Source: a virus. From it: a stretch of DNA of 30,332 nt. Made by a program: the position numbers and the translations under genes. Where the stretch lies: positions 1-30,332 of the IMG/VR virus record IMGVR_UViG_3300037502_001797; one strand, 5' to 3'. Under the pieces are notes generated by a model that worked only from the letters and a program-made list of their open reading frames with translations, ran no database searches and was not told the DNA's origin. Position 1 is the first letter of the stretch. Each line of letters begins with the position of its first letter. Below are positions 16,995 to 23,381 of the stretch, one piece after another.

Positions 16995-17279
16995 ATGCGC
17001 CTCGCTTTACTCGTCGGTCCCGCCCTCATCCTCATGTCCTGCGCTGCGGCGTTGGCGCAGGAGACGGCGCCGATGATGCAGGCGCTGCCAGTCGCGGCCT
17101 CGACGCCGGCCGCAATGGCGACGCCGCAGGAATACCTGATGACGCTCGGGCCTTTCGGAGCGCTGGTCTGGGGCGCGTTCATCCTCGGTCGTGGCGTAAA
17201 GCTCACCATCAACGTCAAGCTCGACGACGATGATCGCAAGCTCGTCGAGCGTGGCGTCGTCGCACTGGAGAAGCCATGA
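16995..17279 (+). CDS. Holin candidate (94 aa, two membrane segments)
   Basis: The start ATG 16995 is chosen because GAGGAG (16984-16989) precedes it. An ATG at 16977 has no ribosome site. Residues 3-20 form a hydrophobic N-terminal segment ending ALAQ, which could be a signal peptide or a signal-arrest-release anchor. The Cys in ILMSC is a poor lipobox. Residues 47-65 form a second membrane segment, followed by a charged tail, KLDDDDRKLVERGVVALEKP. The endolysin gene overlaps its end by ATGA. Small membrane protein plus endolysin is the standard lysis pair, so holin is likely. A secreted anchor protein is the alternative. Confidence 0.6.
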   Translation: MRLALLVGPALILMSCAAALAQETAPMMQALPVAASTPAAMATPQEYLMTLGPFGALVWGAFILGRGVKLTINVKLDDDDRKLVERGVVALEKP

Positions 17280-17722
17280 ACGTGTCGCAGCACTTTACAT
17301 GGGCAGAGCTCACGCGTACTGGCCAGACATCGCTTCAGGCCGCGAACCGTGCGGAGGCCGAAGCCTTCCGCGCGCAGCTGACGGCGCTGGCAACGAACCT
17401 GCTCGAGCCCATCCGCGCCAAGTTCGGCCCGATCAAGGTGAATAGCGCCTTCAGGGGAGCCAGTGTCAACGCCGCGGTGAACGGCTCCAAAAATAGCCAA
17501 CACCTCCGTGGCGAAGCGGCGGATATCGTGGCGCCGGCGGTCTCCGTCGAGGAGCTACACCGCTGGATCTGCGCCGAGAGCGGGCTGGCGTTCGGGCAGT
17601 GCATCCTCGAGAAGTCCGCGCCAGACCGCCCGTTTACATGGGTTCACATCAGCCTCGGCACGAAGCGCGAGGCCCTCGTGTACGATGGCGCAGGCAAATA
17701 CACGCCGTGGAGGCCGAAGTGA
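17276..17722 (+). CDS. Endolysin, M15 family zinc peptidase
   Basis: The 148-residue enzyme has the M15A signature: SAFRG (R60), SQHLRGEAADIV with zinc ligands H76 and D83, and WVHISL with H124. These peptidases cut peptide cross-links in peptidoglycan, releasing progeny at the end of infection. It is a single compact domain with no wall-binding module or signal peptide, so it needs a holin to reach the wall, and the holin candidate directly precedes it (ATGA overlap). The next small gene overlaps its stop (GTGA). Confidence 0.9.
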   Translation: MNVSQHFTWAELTRTGQTSLQAANRAEAEAFRAQLTALATNLLEPIRAKFGPIKVNSAFRGASVNAAVNGSKNSQHLRGEAADIVAPAVSVEELHRWICAESGLAFGQCILEKSAPDRPFTWVHISLGTKREALVYDGAGKYTPWRPK

Positions 17723-17910
17723 AGGCGAAGATCGACGCGACCGAAGCAGCATCCATCGCCATCGAGGCCGCTGCGCTGATCAGCGTGCTGAACGCATCGC
17801 TCCGCAAGGATGCCGATGGCGTGGTACGTTTCGACGCGGCAGAGTCGCGCGAGGTCATTCGGCGTCTGCTGAGTGTGGCGCGCGTTATCACCCTCGCGCT
17901 GCTCGACTGA
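17719..17910 (+). CDS. Small helical protein after endolysin (63 aa)
   Basis: GTG 17719 overlaps the endolysin stop as GTGA. The product is helical with hydrophobic patches (ASIAIEAAALISVLNASL; LLSVARVITLALL) but no segment long enough for a confident membrane span. Its place would suit a spanin, but it lacks the N-terminal anchor and coiled-coil design of Rz or the lipobox of Rz1, so I do not call it one. No family is recognised. Confidence 0.5.
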   Translation: MKAKIDATEAASIAIEAAALISVLNASLRKDADGVVRFDAAESREVIRRLLSVARVITLALLD

Positions 17911-17919
17911 GGAGGCGAC

Positions 17920-18291
17920 GTGTCGACCATCTACAATATCCAGCAGATCCTGAGCGGAACGGCGACGAACGTCGGCGCCGCGACGGAGATCCAGCTCGCC
18001 ATCGGTGACAGCGTGAAGACGGTCGTCGTGGACCGCGTCAAGCTGCACCACACCGCGGGCGCTGCGGCCTCGTTCACGCCGCGCATTCACTCGGCGACGG
18101 GCGGAACCGCGGAGGCCACCTCGCAGGAGTTCGCTGCCTCGAGCACGCTGGTCGCCATCCTCTGCGATGTCGCCGCCTCGGGCGTCATCTGCAAGACGGA
18201 TGCGACCGGGAAGCTCTACCTCATGCCCGTGCCAAACACTGGCGCGGACAACACCTTTGATTGGCTCGTCGCCTATCGGGTGCTCGCATGA
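17920..18291 (+). CDS. Small beta-rich tail accessory protein (123 aa)
   Basis: GTG 17920 follows a strong GAGGAGG site. The chain alternates short strands and Gly/Ala/Thr turns (TEIQLAIGDSVKTVVVDRVKLHH; GKLYLMPVPNTGADNTFDWLVAYRVLA), as in small tail-decoration proteins. It is coupled to the glycine-rich adhesin by ATGA at 18288-18291, so the two may form one complex. No known family is named. Confidence 0.5.
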   Translation: MSTIYNIQQILSGTATNVGAATEIQLAIGDSVKTVVVDRVKLHHTAGAAASFTPRIHSATGGTAEATSQEFAASSTLVAILCDVAASGVICKTDATGKLYLMPVPNTGADNTFDWLVAYRVLA

Positions 18292-19295
18292 GTACGCAGA
18301 CGTCTCCTGCGCCGAGCGGCGGTGGTGGTGCCGGGACGCCTGCGTCCACGGTCGTCACGACGAATATCTTCGGACAGCAGAGCGCTGTTGGCACGAGCAC
18401 CGACTACGCCCGCGCAGACCATGTCCACGGTTCGCCGGCAGCGCCGATCGTCGTGCAATCTGACGGATGGTACGGACACGGCATCGATGGCGACCTCTCG
18501 ACGACCGGCGACGTGACGTTGACCCGCGACACGTTCTACAACAACCTCACCATCAATGCCGGCCACAACATCAAGCCGGCAGGGTGGCGCATCTACGTGC
18601 TCGGCACGCTGACCATCAATGCCACGGGCACCATCAATGATGATGGCGTAGCGGCGACGACATCGACAGGCGCTACCGGACTGACGCTCCGCGGCGGGCT
18701 TGGCGCATCGTCAGGCGCTGGCGGTGCTGGATCCGCTGGCGGCACAAATGGGGTGGCCGGTTCTGGCGCAACAAACTCCTCTGTCAATGCAAGTTTCAAC
18801 CTCCCGAATGGCGGCGCAGGCGGAAACGGTGGAGGAAATAACGGCGGAGCCGGCGGCGTAAATACCACGTACAACGCTCAGGTGAGCCTCAACACGGTTT
18901 GGCCCTGCTTGACGTTGGGCCATGTGTTCGGGCGTGGTAGCTCATCGAACGTATACAATGGCGGTGGTGGTGGTGGTGGCGGTGGTGCAGGCGCTGCCTC
19001 GACGGCTGGCGGTGGCGGTTCGGGTGGTGGTGGTGTCGCGGTACACGCGCGCACCATCAACAACGCTGGTCGCATCTCGGCCAATGGTGGCGCAGGCGCT
19101 GCGGCAACTGTCGGAAACGCGGGTGGTGGTGGCGGTGGTGGCGGCGGGTACGTCGTCGTCATCTACCAGAACACGACCGGCAGCGGTCTTGGCACCATCC
19201 AGGCCAATGGCGGAGTTGGCGGCAACGGCATCGGAACTGGGCTGCAGGGCGCTACTGGCGTTGTCGGTATCGCTCGCACGCTTCGGATGGGGTGA
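18288..19295 (+). CDS. Glycine-rich tail adhesin (335 aa)
   Basis: Residues 38-50 hold TDYARADHVHGSP, a motif at attachment points of many phage fibres. Residues 80-120 look like a small beta-helix (LTINAGHNIKPAGWRIYVLG). From about 135 to 315 the chain is dominated by Gly, with runs of up to nine Gly. This recalls polyglycine-helix receptor-binding tips such as gp38 of phage S16, although similarity beyond composition is not shown. The DNA contains GGT/GGC tracts (18960-19035 and 19118-19150) prone to slippage, which could vary the receptor-binding loops. ATG 18288 overlaps the previous stop. An earlier in-frame start at 18261 is inside that gene. Confidence 0.68.
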   Translation: MSTQTSPAPSGGGGAGTPASTVVTTNIFGQQSAVGTSTDYARADHVHGSPAAPIVVQSDGWYGHGIDGDLSTTGDVTLTRDTFYNNLTINAGHNIKPAGWRIYVLGTLTINATGTINDDGVAATTSTGATGLTLRGGLGASSGAGGAGSAGGTNGVAGSGATNSSVNASFNLPNGGAGGNGGGNNGGAGGVNTTYNAQVSLNTVWPCLTLGHVFGRGSSSNVYNGGGGGGGGGAGAASTAGGGGSGGGGVAVHARTINNAGRISANGGAGAAATVGNAGGGGGGGGGYVVVIYQNTTGSGLGTIQANGGVGGNGIGTGLQGATGVVGIARTLRMG

Positions 19296-19298
19296 AGC

Positions 19299-19493
19299 AT
19301 GAAGTTCCTCGTAGCATCTTCGACCATGACAGAAGAGCAGGCCCGCGACCTCGCCATCGCGAACGGCTGCGGCGGGTACTACATGACCATTCCGCCGGTC
19401 TGGAAGGATCAGTCCGTTGCGGAGGAATGGACATTTCCCTGCGTCGTCACGATGTCCGATGAGGGCACTGTGGCGAGCTGGGCGCCGGTCTAA
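19299..19493 (+). CDS. Small hypothetical protein (64 aa)
   Basis: It follows the adhesin by 3 bases, with a weak GGGGTG ribosome site. The sequence (MTEEQARDLAIANGCGGYYMTIPPVWKDQ) shows one helix then strands. It is tryptophan-containing and acidic, without membrane segments. The position suggests a chaperone or accessory part for the adhesin. No family is recognised. Confidence 0.5.
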   Translation: MKFLVASSTMTEEQARDLAIANGCGGYYMTIPPVWKDQSVAEEWTFPCVVTMSDEGTVASWAPV

Positions 19494-19495
19494 CG

Positions 19496-19837
19496 ATGCC
19501 CGTCATCGACCTTCGCACGCTGCCATCGCTGCCGTACGTGTACTCGGGGACGACGCCTGCCACGACCAACACGTGTCAGGTGTTTCTTCTGCCAGTTGAG
19601 CGCGGCGTGCAGGTCACGATCCACAACAGGGATAAGGCGTCGAAGACGCTGCTCGTGAGCTTCGATGGGACACTGACGCAGGACGGGACGGCGCCGAGCA
19701 TGGGCTTCAGCATCAGCGAACCGACGCACATTGCGACGGACGCGGCCTCGGGCGTTGGGTTCCAGCCCATCACGCAGATGGCGCTCTGGAGCGGGCACTC
19801 CGCGACGACATACGAGCTGCTATTCGCAGCGCCATGA
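19496..19837 (+). CDS. Beta-rich tail accessory protein (113 aa)
   Basis: This is the last gene of the rightward late region. Strand-like segments (CQVFLLPVERGVQVTIHNRD; KTLLVSFDGTLTQDG; ATTYELLFAAP) suggest a small beta-sandwich, the sort found in virion-decorating proteins. It lies 2 bases after the previous stop. A large inverted repeat (19856-19923) that probably ends late transcription follows it. Function is unknown. Confidence 0.5.
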   Translation: MPVIDLRTLPSLPYVYSGTTPATTNTCQVFLLPVERGVQVTIHNRDKASKTLLVSFDGTLTQDGTAPSMGFSISEPTHIATDAASGVGFQPITQMALWSGHSATTYELLFAAP

Positions 19838-19855
19838 GCATTGCGATAGGCAGTG

Positions 19856-19923
19856 GGCCTGCGGCGTCGCCTTCTTCTACACGGACCTTCGCGAGGATCC
19901 TCGAAGCGGTGACGCCGCAGACC
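19856..19923. terminator. Large inverted repeat between convergent operons
   Basis: The arms 19856-19871 and 19908-19923 pair over 16 positions with one mismatch and one G-T wobble (core CTGCGGCGTC / GACGCCGCAG). Inside lies a smaller palindrome, CGAGGATCCTCG (19892-19903). Rightward late genes end at 19837 and leftward genes end at 19925, so it probably stops both. No T-run follows on either strand, so the mechanism is uncertain. Confidence 0.6.
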
Positions 19924-19924
19924 T

Positions 19925-20140
19925 CTAAGCCTGCTCGGGGAGTCGTGGGAAAGGCATAGCGACCTCGACCGTGTGGTAGAGCTGCGAGCAGCTCTTACAC
20001 TTCCGACGACGAACAACGAACGTCGTCGCCTCCGCGCCAGCGATCTTCCGAGCAGCGCGGCGTTTCGCAGGAGAAGCCGCAGCAGCTTCGCGCGACTCCA
20101 TCACCTCGGTCTCCGACCCACAGCGTGTGCAACGCATCAT
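19925..20140 (-). CDS. NrdR-like zinc-ribbon protein (71 aa)
   Basis: C4-x2-C7 near the start and C48-x2-C51 form a zinc ribbon. The RRRKC context, MRCTRCGSETEVMESR start and YHTVEVA ending resemble the N-terminal ribbon of the ribonucleotide-reductase repressor NrdR, but the ATP-cone is missing. Similar short ribbons occur in phage transcription factors of the Ogr type. It probably binds DNA, with an unknown target. It is the last gene of the leftward operon, and its ATG overlaps the previous stop as ATGA. The longer upstream frame lies within the neighbouring gene and is rejected. Confidence 0.6.
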   Translation of the reverse strand: MMRCTRCGSETEVMESREAAAASPAKRRAARKIAGAEATTFVVRRRKCKSCSQLYHTVEVAMPFPRLPEQA

Positions 20141-20472
20141 CGGCGCAGCTCCTCGAGCTCGGAGAGTGCGGCCATCTGTTGACGGTCCAACATCTGCACG
20201 CTCGCCTCCGCTCGGCGCAATGTGTCGCTCAGTAGACGAGTGTTCGCGCGTGCATGCAGAAGATCGCGCTTGAGCTCCTCGACCTCCGCGAGTAGAGCTG
20301 CAACCCGGCGCCGGTACTCGACGCCTTCTACCAGCGCCTCGCGCACGTCGTCGAGGGCGTCGAGTCCCTCGAGGAGCACCTCTCCAGGCGTCACACCCGG
20401 CACGTCCCGCGTGACAGCATGCCACGCGAGGCGCCGCAGCGCGCGTGCGAGGCGGTCAACCGCGGGGATCAT
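20137..20472 (-). CDS. Coiled-coil hypothetical protein (111 aa)
   Basis: The start ATG 20472 overlaps the previous stop as ATGA. The first 30 residues are Arg/Ala-rich. From about residue 48 a long heptad pattern (VEYRRRVAALLAEVEELKRDLL ... LDRQQMAALSELEELRR) predicts one coiled coil to the end. It is probably an oligomer or an adaptor for the recombination proteins encoded upstream. No family is recognised. Confidence 0.55.
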   Translation of the reverse strand: MIPAVDRLARALRRLAWHAVTRDVPGVTPGEVLLEGLDALDDVREALVEGVEYRRRVAALLAEVEELKRDLLHARANTRLLSDTLRRAEASVQMLDRQQMAALSELEELRR

Positions 20473-20699
20473 GCCACCACCCAGACGAGAGGAGGCGGTC
20501 CACGGCGACCGCGCTCGGCAACGCATGACGGTACGGCGCGGATCTTTCCTTCTTGTTGTAGCTGGAGAAGGTAGAGGCGAACCGCCGCGCGTCCGAGACG
20601 CGTCACGGCGCCGATCTCGTCAGCCGTGCAGTACGGTTCACGGCGCACGATGCGCGCGATCTGACGCCGCCGCGCGACCGCAGGCATCCTCAGCGCCAT
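20469..20699 (-). CDS. Winged-helix DNA-binding protein (76 aa)
   Basis: The segment CTADEIGAVTRLGRAAVRLYLLQLQQEGKI (about residues 24-53) has the helix-turn-helix pattern of a winged helix, followed by a short wing (PPPLVWVV). It is basic overall. ATG 20699 is preceded by GAGGTG and overlaps the Gp157 gene by 10 bases. An ATG at 20687 is an alternative. It may regulate the leftward operon or serve recombination. Targets are unknown. Confidence 0.58.
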   Translation of the reverse strand: MALRMPAVARRRQIARIVRREPYCTADEIGAVTRLGRAAVRLYLLQLQQEGKIRAVPSCVAERGRRGPPPLVWVVA

Positions 20700-21184
20700 C
20701 GCACACCTCGCTTATGCACGAGCGTCGCGCCGTGGATCTCCGCACCGAGCTCGAGGTCGCGCTTCAGCCTCTGCTTGTCGATGCTGACCTCAATGCGCCG
20801 ATAGCACGCGTCGAGGCGCTCGGGCTCGACGGAGACCTCGACGCTGGTCGTGGTGGCGAGCCAGGCGCTGTAGAGCGGCGTCTTGACCTTCGCCTCTTCG
20901 CCGAGCCCCTCGCGCGCCTCCAGCATGTACGAGGCACGGCTTCTCACGAGGTCCGCTTGCCTCTCAAGGTAGCGCCGTCGCTTGGCAAGCGTAGTCTCCA
21001 GTTCGCGCAGCTGTGCTCCTTCGGCGTCGAGGCGCTTGCAGACGGCCCAGTAGGCCGTCATCCGGTCCTCGCAGCCCGCAAGCCACGCGTCGATCTCGTA
21101 GCTGATGTCTGCATCCGCGCCCTCTGGCGCCTCGAGCTGAGCAACGAGCGCACCCGCCCGCATCAGCAGATCGTGTCCGTTCAT
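20690..21184 (-). CDS. Siphovirus Gp157-family protein
   Basis: The 164-residue protein has the full Gp157 layout: an N-terminal helical part, a long coiled coil (about 45-95), then KVKTPLYSAWLATTTSVEV and a C-terminal YRRIEVSIDKQRLKRDLELG with GAEIHGATLV. The family is common beside phage annealing and SSB genes. It was first noted in streptococcal phages, where its expression has been linked to phage resistance. Its molecular role is unclear. Its ATG is preceded by AAGGAGG, whose first bases overlap the ERF stop codon. The context supports a role in recombination with the ERF protein. Confidence 0.85.
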   Translation of the reverse strand: MNGHDLLMRAGALVAQLEAPEGADADISYEIDAWLAGCEDRMTAYWAVCKRLDAEGAQLRELETTLAKRRRYLERQADLVRSRASYMLEAREGLGEEAKVKTPLYSAWLATTTSVEVSVEPERLDACYRRIEVSIDKQRLKRDLELGAEIHGATLVHKRGVRWR

Positions 21185-21193
21185 GCAGCCTCC

Positions 21194-21934
21194 TTAGAAC
21201 GGCATGTCGTCGAGGTCGGGAGGTGGACCTTCGGGCATCGGTACGGCCTCGAGGCGTTCCTGCTTGCGAGGACCACGCGGGGGCCAGATGACGCCGGAGC
21301 ACTCCTTGTCACGGCACTTGTAGTCGGGCGCCTTCGGGTTGGTCTTTGGCTTCGACGGCGTGCCGCGGTTGTCCCACATGCGACCGCCGCAGACCGGGCA
21401 GGACGGCTCGCCGTCGGGCTGCTGCGTCGCGACGTAGGTCGTCGTCGCACCAGTGAACGCGCCCTCGACCTTCGCCACGGCGCCGCGCAGCTGAGCGGAC
21501 GGCTCGGCTGCTGGCTGAGGGCGCGGCGAAGGAGCAGGCGCCATCGCTGCTACACCGTCATCATCCTCGGCGCTGCTGAGGCCGACGATGGCGGATAGGC
21601 TGTATCGACGAAGGTACGTCAGCGCCGACCCGACCGATGGGGCGTCGTGCTTCGCGATGCGGACGGCCGCGTCGCTGCCGATGAACTCGCCAGACGTGTG
21701 CAGGAGCATCGTCGTGAGGCGCACGGTATCGCCGTCGAGGGAGGGGAGCTGCGACACGGCGAGGCCGTGACGAGCGAGCGGCGCACGGACGGCGTCCCAG
21801 CAGGCCGAGAGGTCGGCGTACTTCGAACGGAAGTGCGGGTTCGTGGCGTCGCGCTTGGCGGGCTCGAGCTCGGCCTGCGCGGCAGCGAGGGCCTTGGCGA
21901 GCTCGCCGATGGTGGTGGACATGTGGATGGACAT
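21194..21934 (-). CDS. ERF-family single-strand annealing protein with zinc ribbon and SSB-like tail
   Basis: Residues 8-127 match the ERF superfamily (NPHFRSKYADLSACWDAVR; SALTYLRRYSLSAIVGL; an acidic EDDDG end). ERF proteins anneal complementary single strands and drive phage recombination or genome circularisation. A Pro/Ala linker (130-148) is followed by a zinc ribbon with C179-x2-C182 and C207-x4-C212. The last seven residues, DLDDMPF, resemble the acidic C-terminal tip of SSB proteins that recruits repair enzymes. The start ATG 21934 has GGAG eight bases upstream. A longer upstream frame is rejected because it crosses the next gene. No separate SSB gene is visible. Confidence 0.85.
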   Translation of the reverse strand: MSIHMSTTIGELAKALAAAQAELEPAKRDATNPHFRSKYADLSACWDAVRAPLARHGLAVSQLPSLDGDTVRLTTMLLHTSGEFIGSDAAVRIAKHDAPSVGSALTYLRRYSLSAIVGLSSAEDDDGVAAMAPAPSPRPQPAAEPSAQLRGAVAKVEGAFTGATTTYVATQQPDGEPSCPVCGGRMWDNRGTPSKPKTNPKAPDYKCRDKECSGVIWPPRGPRKQERLEAVPMPEGPPPDLDDMPF

Positions 21935-21939
21935 GCGTG

Positions 21940-22059
21940 CTACTCCGAGATCGCGTGAGGGTTGCGTGACATATGGGTGCTGTCGTCGTAGAGCATCGCG
22001 CCAAGGAAGGCGCTGACCGCGACCAGACAGACGAGGAAGCCGATGATGTTCTCTTTCAT
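21940..22059 (-). CDS. Membrane peptide (39 aa)
   Basis: The ATG at 22059 overlaps the previous stop as ATGA, and the TAG at 21940-21942 is part of the next gene's ribosome site. Residues 5-24 (IIGFLVCLVAVSAFLGAMLY) form one membrane span, followed by a short polar tail. It is a plausible real gene from its coupling on both sides. It could be an anti-host or superinfection peptide, but nothing shows its role. Confidence 0.6.
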   Translation of the reverse strand: MKENIIGFLVCLVAVSAFLGAMLYDDSTHMSRNPHAISE

Positions 22060-22523
22060 GCGTAAGCCACTCCGATAGGGGAGGATGCGGAGACGAGGAG
22101 ATCGTCACCGACGAGATAGTGCATATGGATAGCGTCCGACCATGAGACGATCTGCGCGTCCTGCGGAGGAACGGCGCAAAGTAGGTGGGCCGTGGCGCCT
22201 CTGGCTCCGATCTGAGTTCGTCCGGTCGCCGCTTCATGTCGTAGAAGCCACTCGCCAAGGTGAGCAAGCTCCTCGAGGCCACGGGCGCAGGCCACAAGCT
22301 GCAAGAGCGTGTCGAGGTCGACGTCGAGACCAGTTGGCTCCGTCATCGCGTGGACCTTCACGCCGTCGACCGTCCACGTGACATAGCTTCCGACGATGAG
22401 CGCATCCGGCGGCATCGGCGCGGCGCCGAGCAGGAGCACGGTGCCAGGCATGACGCATGACCCGTCCGCGCGTTCGATGGCGTCAGCGTAGAGGCGCGCG
22501 AGCGTGTAGAGGCGAGAGTCCAT
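22056..22523 (-). CDS. First gene of leftward operon, unknown (155 aa)
   Basis: ATG 22523 is preceded by GACGGAGCG. The chain mixes helices and strands (GTVLLLGAAPMPPDALIVGSYVTWTVDGVKVHAM) and has a His/Trp-containing C-terminal part (IVSWSDAIHMHYLVGDD). No family is recognised. Being promoter-proximal and under the divergent operator, it will be the first leftward product made. Such genes often counter host functions, but that is only a guess from position. Confidence 0.6.
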   Translation of the reverse strand: MDSRLYTLARLYADAIERADGSCVMPGTVLLLGAAPMPPDALIVGSYVTWTVDGVKVHAMTEPTGLDVDLDTLLQLVACARGLEELAHLGEWLLRHEAATGRTQIGARGATAHLLCAVPPQDAQIVSWSDAIHMHYLVGDDLLVSASSPIGVAYA

Positions 22524-22541
22524 AGTCGCTCCGTCCCACTA

Positions 22542-22570
22542 CATGTAGCGGGTGCTCGTTAGAGTGTCAA
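22542..22570 (-). promoter_or_regulatory. Leftward promoter of divergent pair
   Basis: On the minus strand, TTGACA (22565-22570) is a perfect -35 box, with a 17-base spacer and a weak -10, TACATG (22542-22547). The -10 lies in the palindrome CTACATGTAG (22539-22548), possibly a second regulator site. It would drive the leftward recombination operon starting at 22523. Confidence 0.55.
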
Positions 22571-22581
22571 CGCACGTTGAC
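22566..22581. promoter_or_regulatory. Divergent operator palindrome
   Basis: GTCAACG (22566-22572), CA, CGTTGAC (22575-22581) is a perfect inverted repeat. Each arm holds part of a -35 box, leftward TTGACA and rightward TTGACG. One bound dimer would therefore block both promoters. The HTH protein encoded from 22612 is the obvious candidate binder. Confidence 0.65.
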
Positions 22582-22605
22582 GCAGTTTATGCTTCAGAGT
22601 AGAAG
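22577..22605 (+). promoter_or_regulatory. Rightward promoter of divergent pair
   Basis: TTGACG (22577-22582), a 17-base spacer and TAGAAG (22600-22605) form a sigma70-like promoter. Transcription would begin very close to the ATG at 22612, so the HTH mRNA could be leaderless or nearly so, although AAGGA (22603-22607) precedes the ATG. Confidence 0.45.
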
Positions 22606-22611
22606 GAAGGC

Positions 22612-22899
22612 ATGAACGCGAACGAACGCATCCAGCATTACGCCGCACTTCACGGCCTCACGCGCTCCGACGTGTGGCGTACCTGTCGCGACCTCGGAAT
22701 GTCTCGGCAGTCCATGCACGGGTACTGGCACGGGCTGCGTCGTCCTGACCCGCTCGCCGCCTCGATGCTGTGCGTGGCGCTCGACCTCGACGCGCGGCAG
22801 TGCTGCGAGCTGTACGAAGCGTGCGGCATCCCGACGCCGGACCCTGTCTGGGAGGCCGTACATGAGGCCGCGCGCGGGTTCATCGGAGGTGAAGAATGA
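22612..22899 (+). CDS. HTH regulator (Cro/cI-like candidate, 95 aa)
   Basis: Residues 5-45 (ERIQHYAALHGLTRSDVWRT ... LGMSRQSMHGYWHGLRRPDP) have the five-helix pattern of the XRE family, with GMSRQSMHGYWHG as probable recognition helix. The C-terminus is short and acidic, without a peptidase domain. It lies next to the divergent operator and is probably its repressor. ATGA at 22896 couples it to the RuvC-like gene, so regulator and nuclease share a transcript. The size suits Cro better than a full cI repressor. Confidence 0.7.
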   Translation: MNANERIQHYAALHGLTRSDVWRTCRDLGMSRQSMHGYWHGLRRPDPLAASMLCVALDLDARQCCELYEACGIPTPDPVWEAVHEAARGFIGGEE

Positions 22900-23381
22900 C
22901 CGCATTCATTGGCATCGATCCCGGCCTTGACGGCGCCCTCGTGGTGCTCGTGAGGGACGCATCGGGCATCCGCTGCGTAGAGCAGTACTGCACCCGCGAC
23001 CTCTGCCCGGATGGCTACCTGCCCGAGCGTATGGACGCCGCGGTCAGCGACGCGATCCTGACGTGGCAGCCGACGCTCGCGGTCCTCGAGCGAGTGTCCG
23101 CGCGTCCAGGAGAGGGCGTGTCCAGCTCATTCAAGTTCGGCGTGGGATGGGGCCTATGGCGCGGCATCCTCGCAGGGCGCATCTCGTCGGTCCTTGAGCC
23201 AACGCCGCAAAGCTGGCAGAAGGCCACGCTCCGCGACATTCCCGGCGAGGGGAAGGCCCGCGCCATCGCCCGCGCTGCGCAAGTGCGCGACCTCGACCTC
23301 TCTCCCGGCCGGCGCCGCAAGCCGCACGACGGCCTCGCCGACGCTGCCTGCCTCGCACTCTATGGAGCATCCCGTGACTGA
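22896..23381 (+). CDS. RuvC-like Holliday junction resolvase
   Basis: The 161-residue enzyme has the RNase H-like pattern GIDPGLDGA (D8), LERV (E65) and HDGLADAACLA (D145, D149), and a segment FGVGWGLWRG typical of phage RuvC-type resolvases. It cuts four-way junctions, resolving recombination or replication intermediates before packaging. It works with the annealing protein encoded on the other strand. ATGA overlap with the HTH gene. Confidence 0.85.
   Translation: MTAFIGIDPGLDGALVVLVRDASGIRCVEQYCTRDLCPDGYLPERMDAAVSDAILTWQPTLAVLERVSARPGEGVSSSFKFGVGWGLWRGILAGRISSVLEPTPQSWQKATLRDIPGEGKARAIARAAQVRDLDLSPGRRRKPHDGLADAACLALYGASRD

Noticed and set aside
17719-17910. Rz-type spanin
   Set aside because: It has no N-terminal membrane anchor, lipobox or coiled-coil pattern.
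20141-20425. N-terminal extension of the zinc-ribbon frame
   Set aside because: It is Arg/Gly low complexity and overlaps the coiled-coil gene. ATG 20140 in an ATGA overlap is better.
20222-21598. Long plus-strand open frame (458 codons) opposite the leftward operon
   Set aside because: It is the antisense of Gp157 and ERF, both of which have clear family motifs on the minus strand.
21935-22297. Long N-terminal extension of the ERF frame
   Set aside because: It crosses two neighbouring genes and has no family similarity. ERF homology begins soon after ATG 21934.
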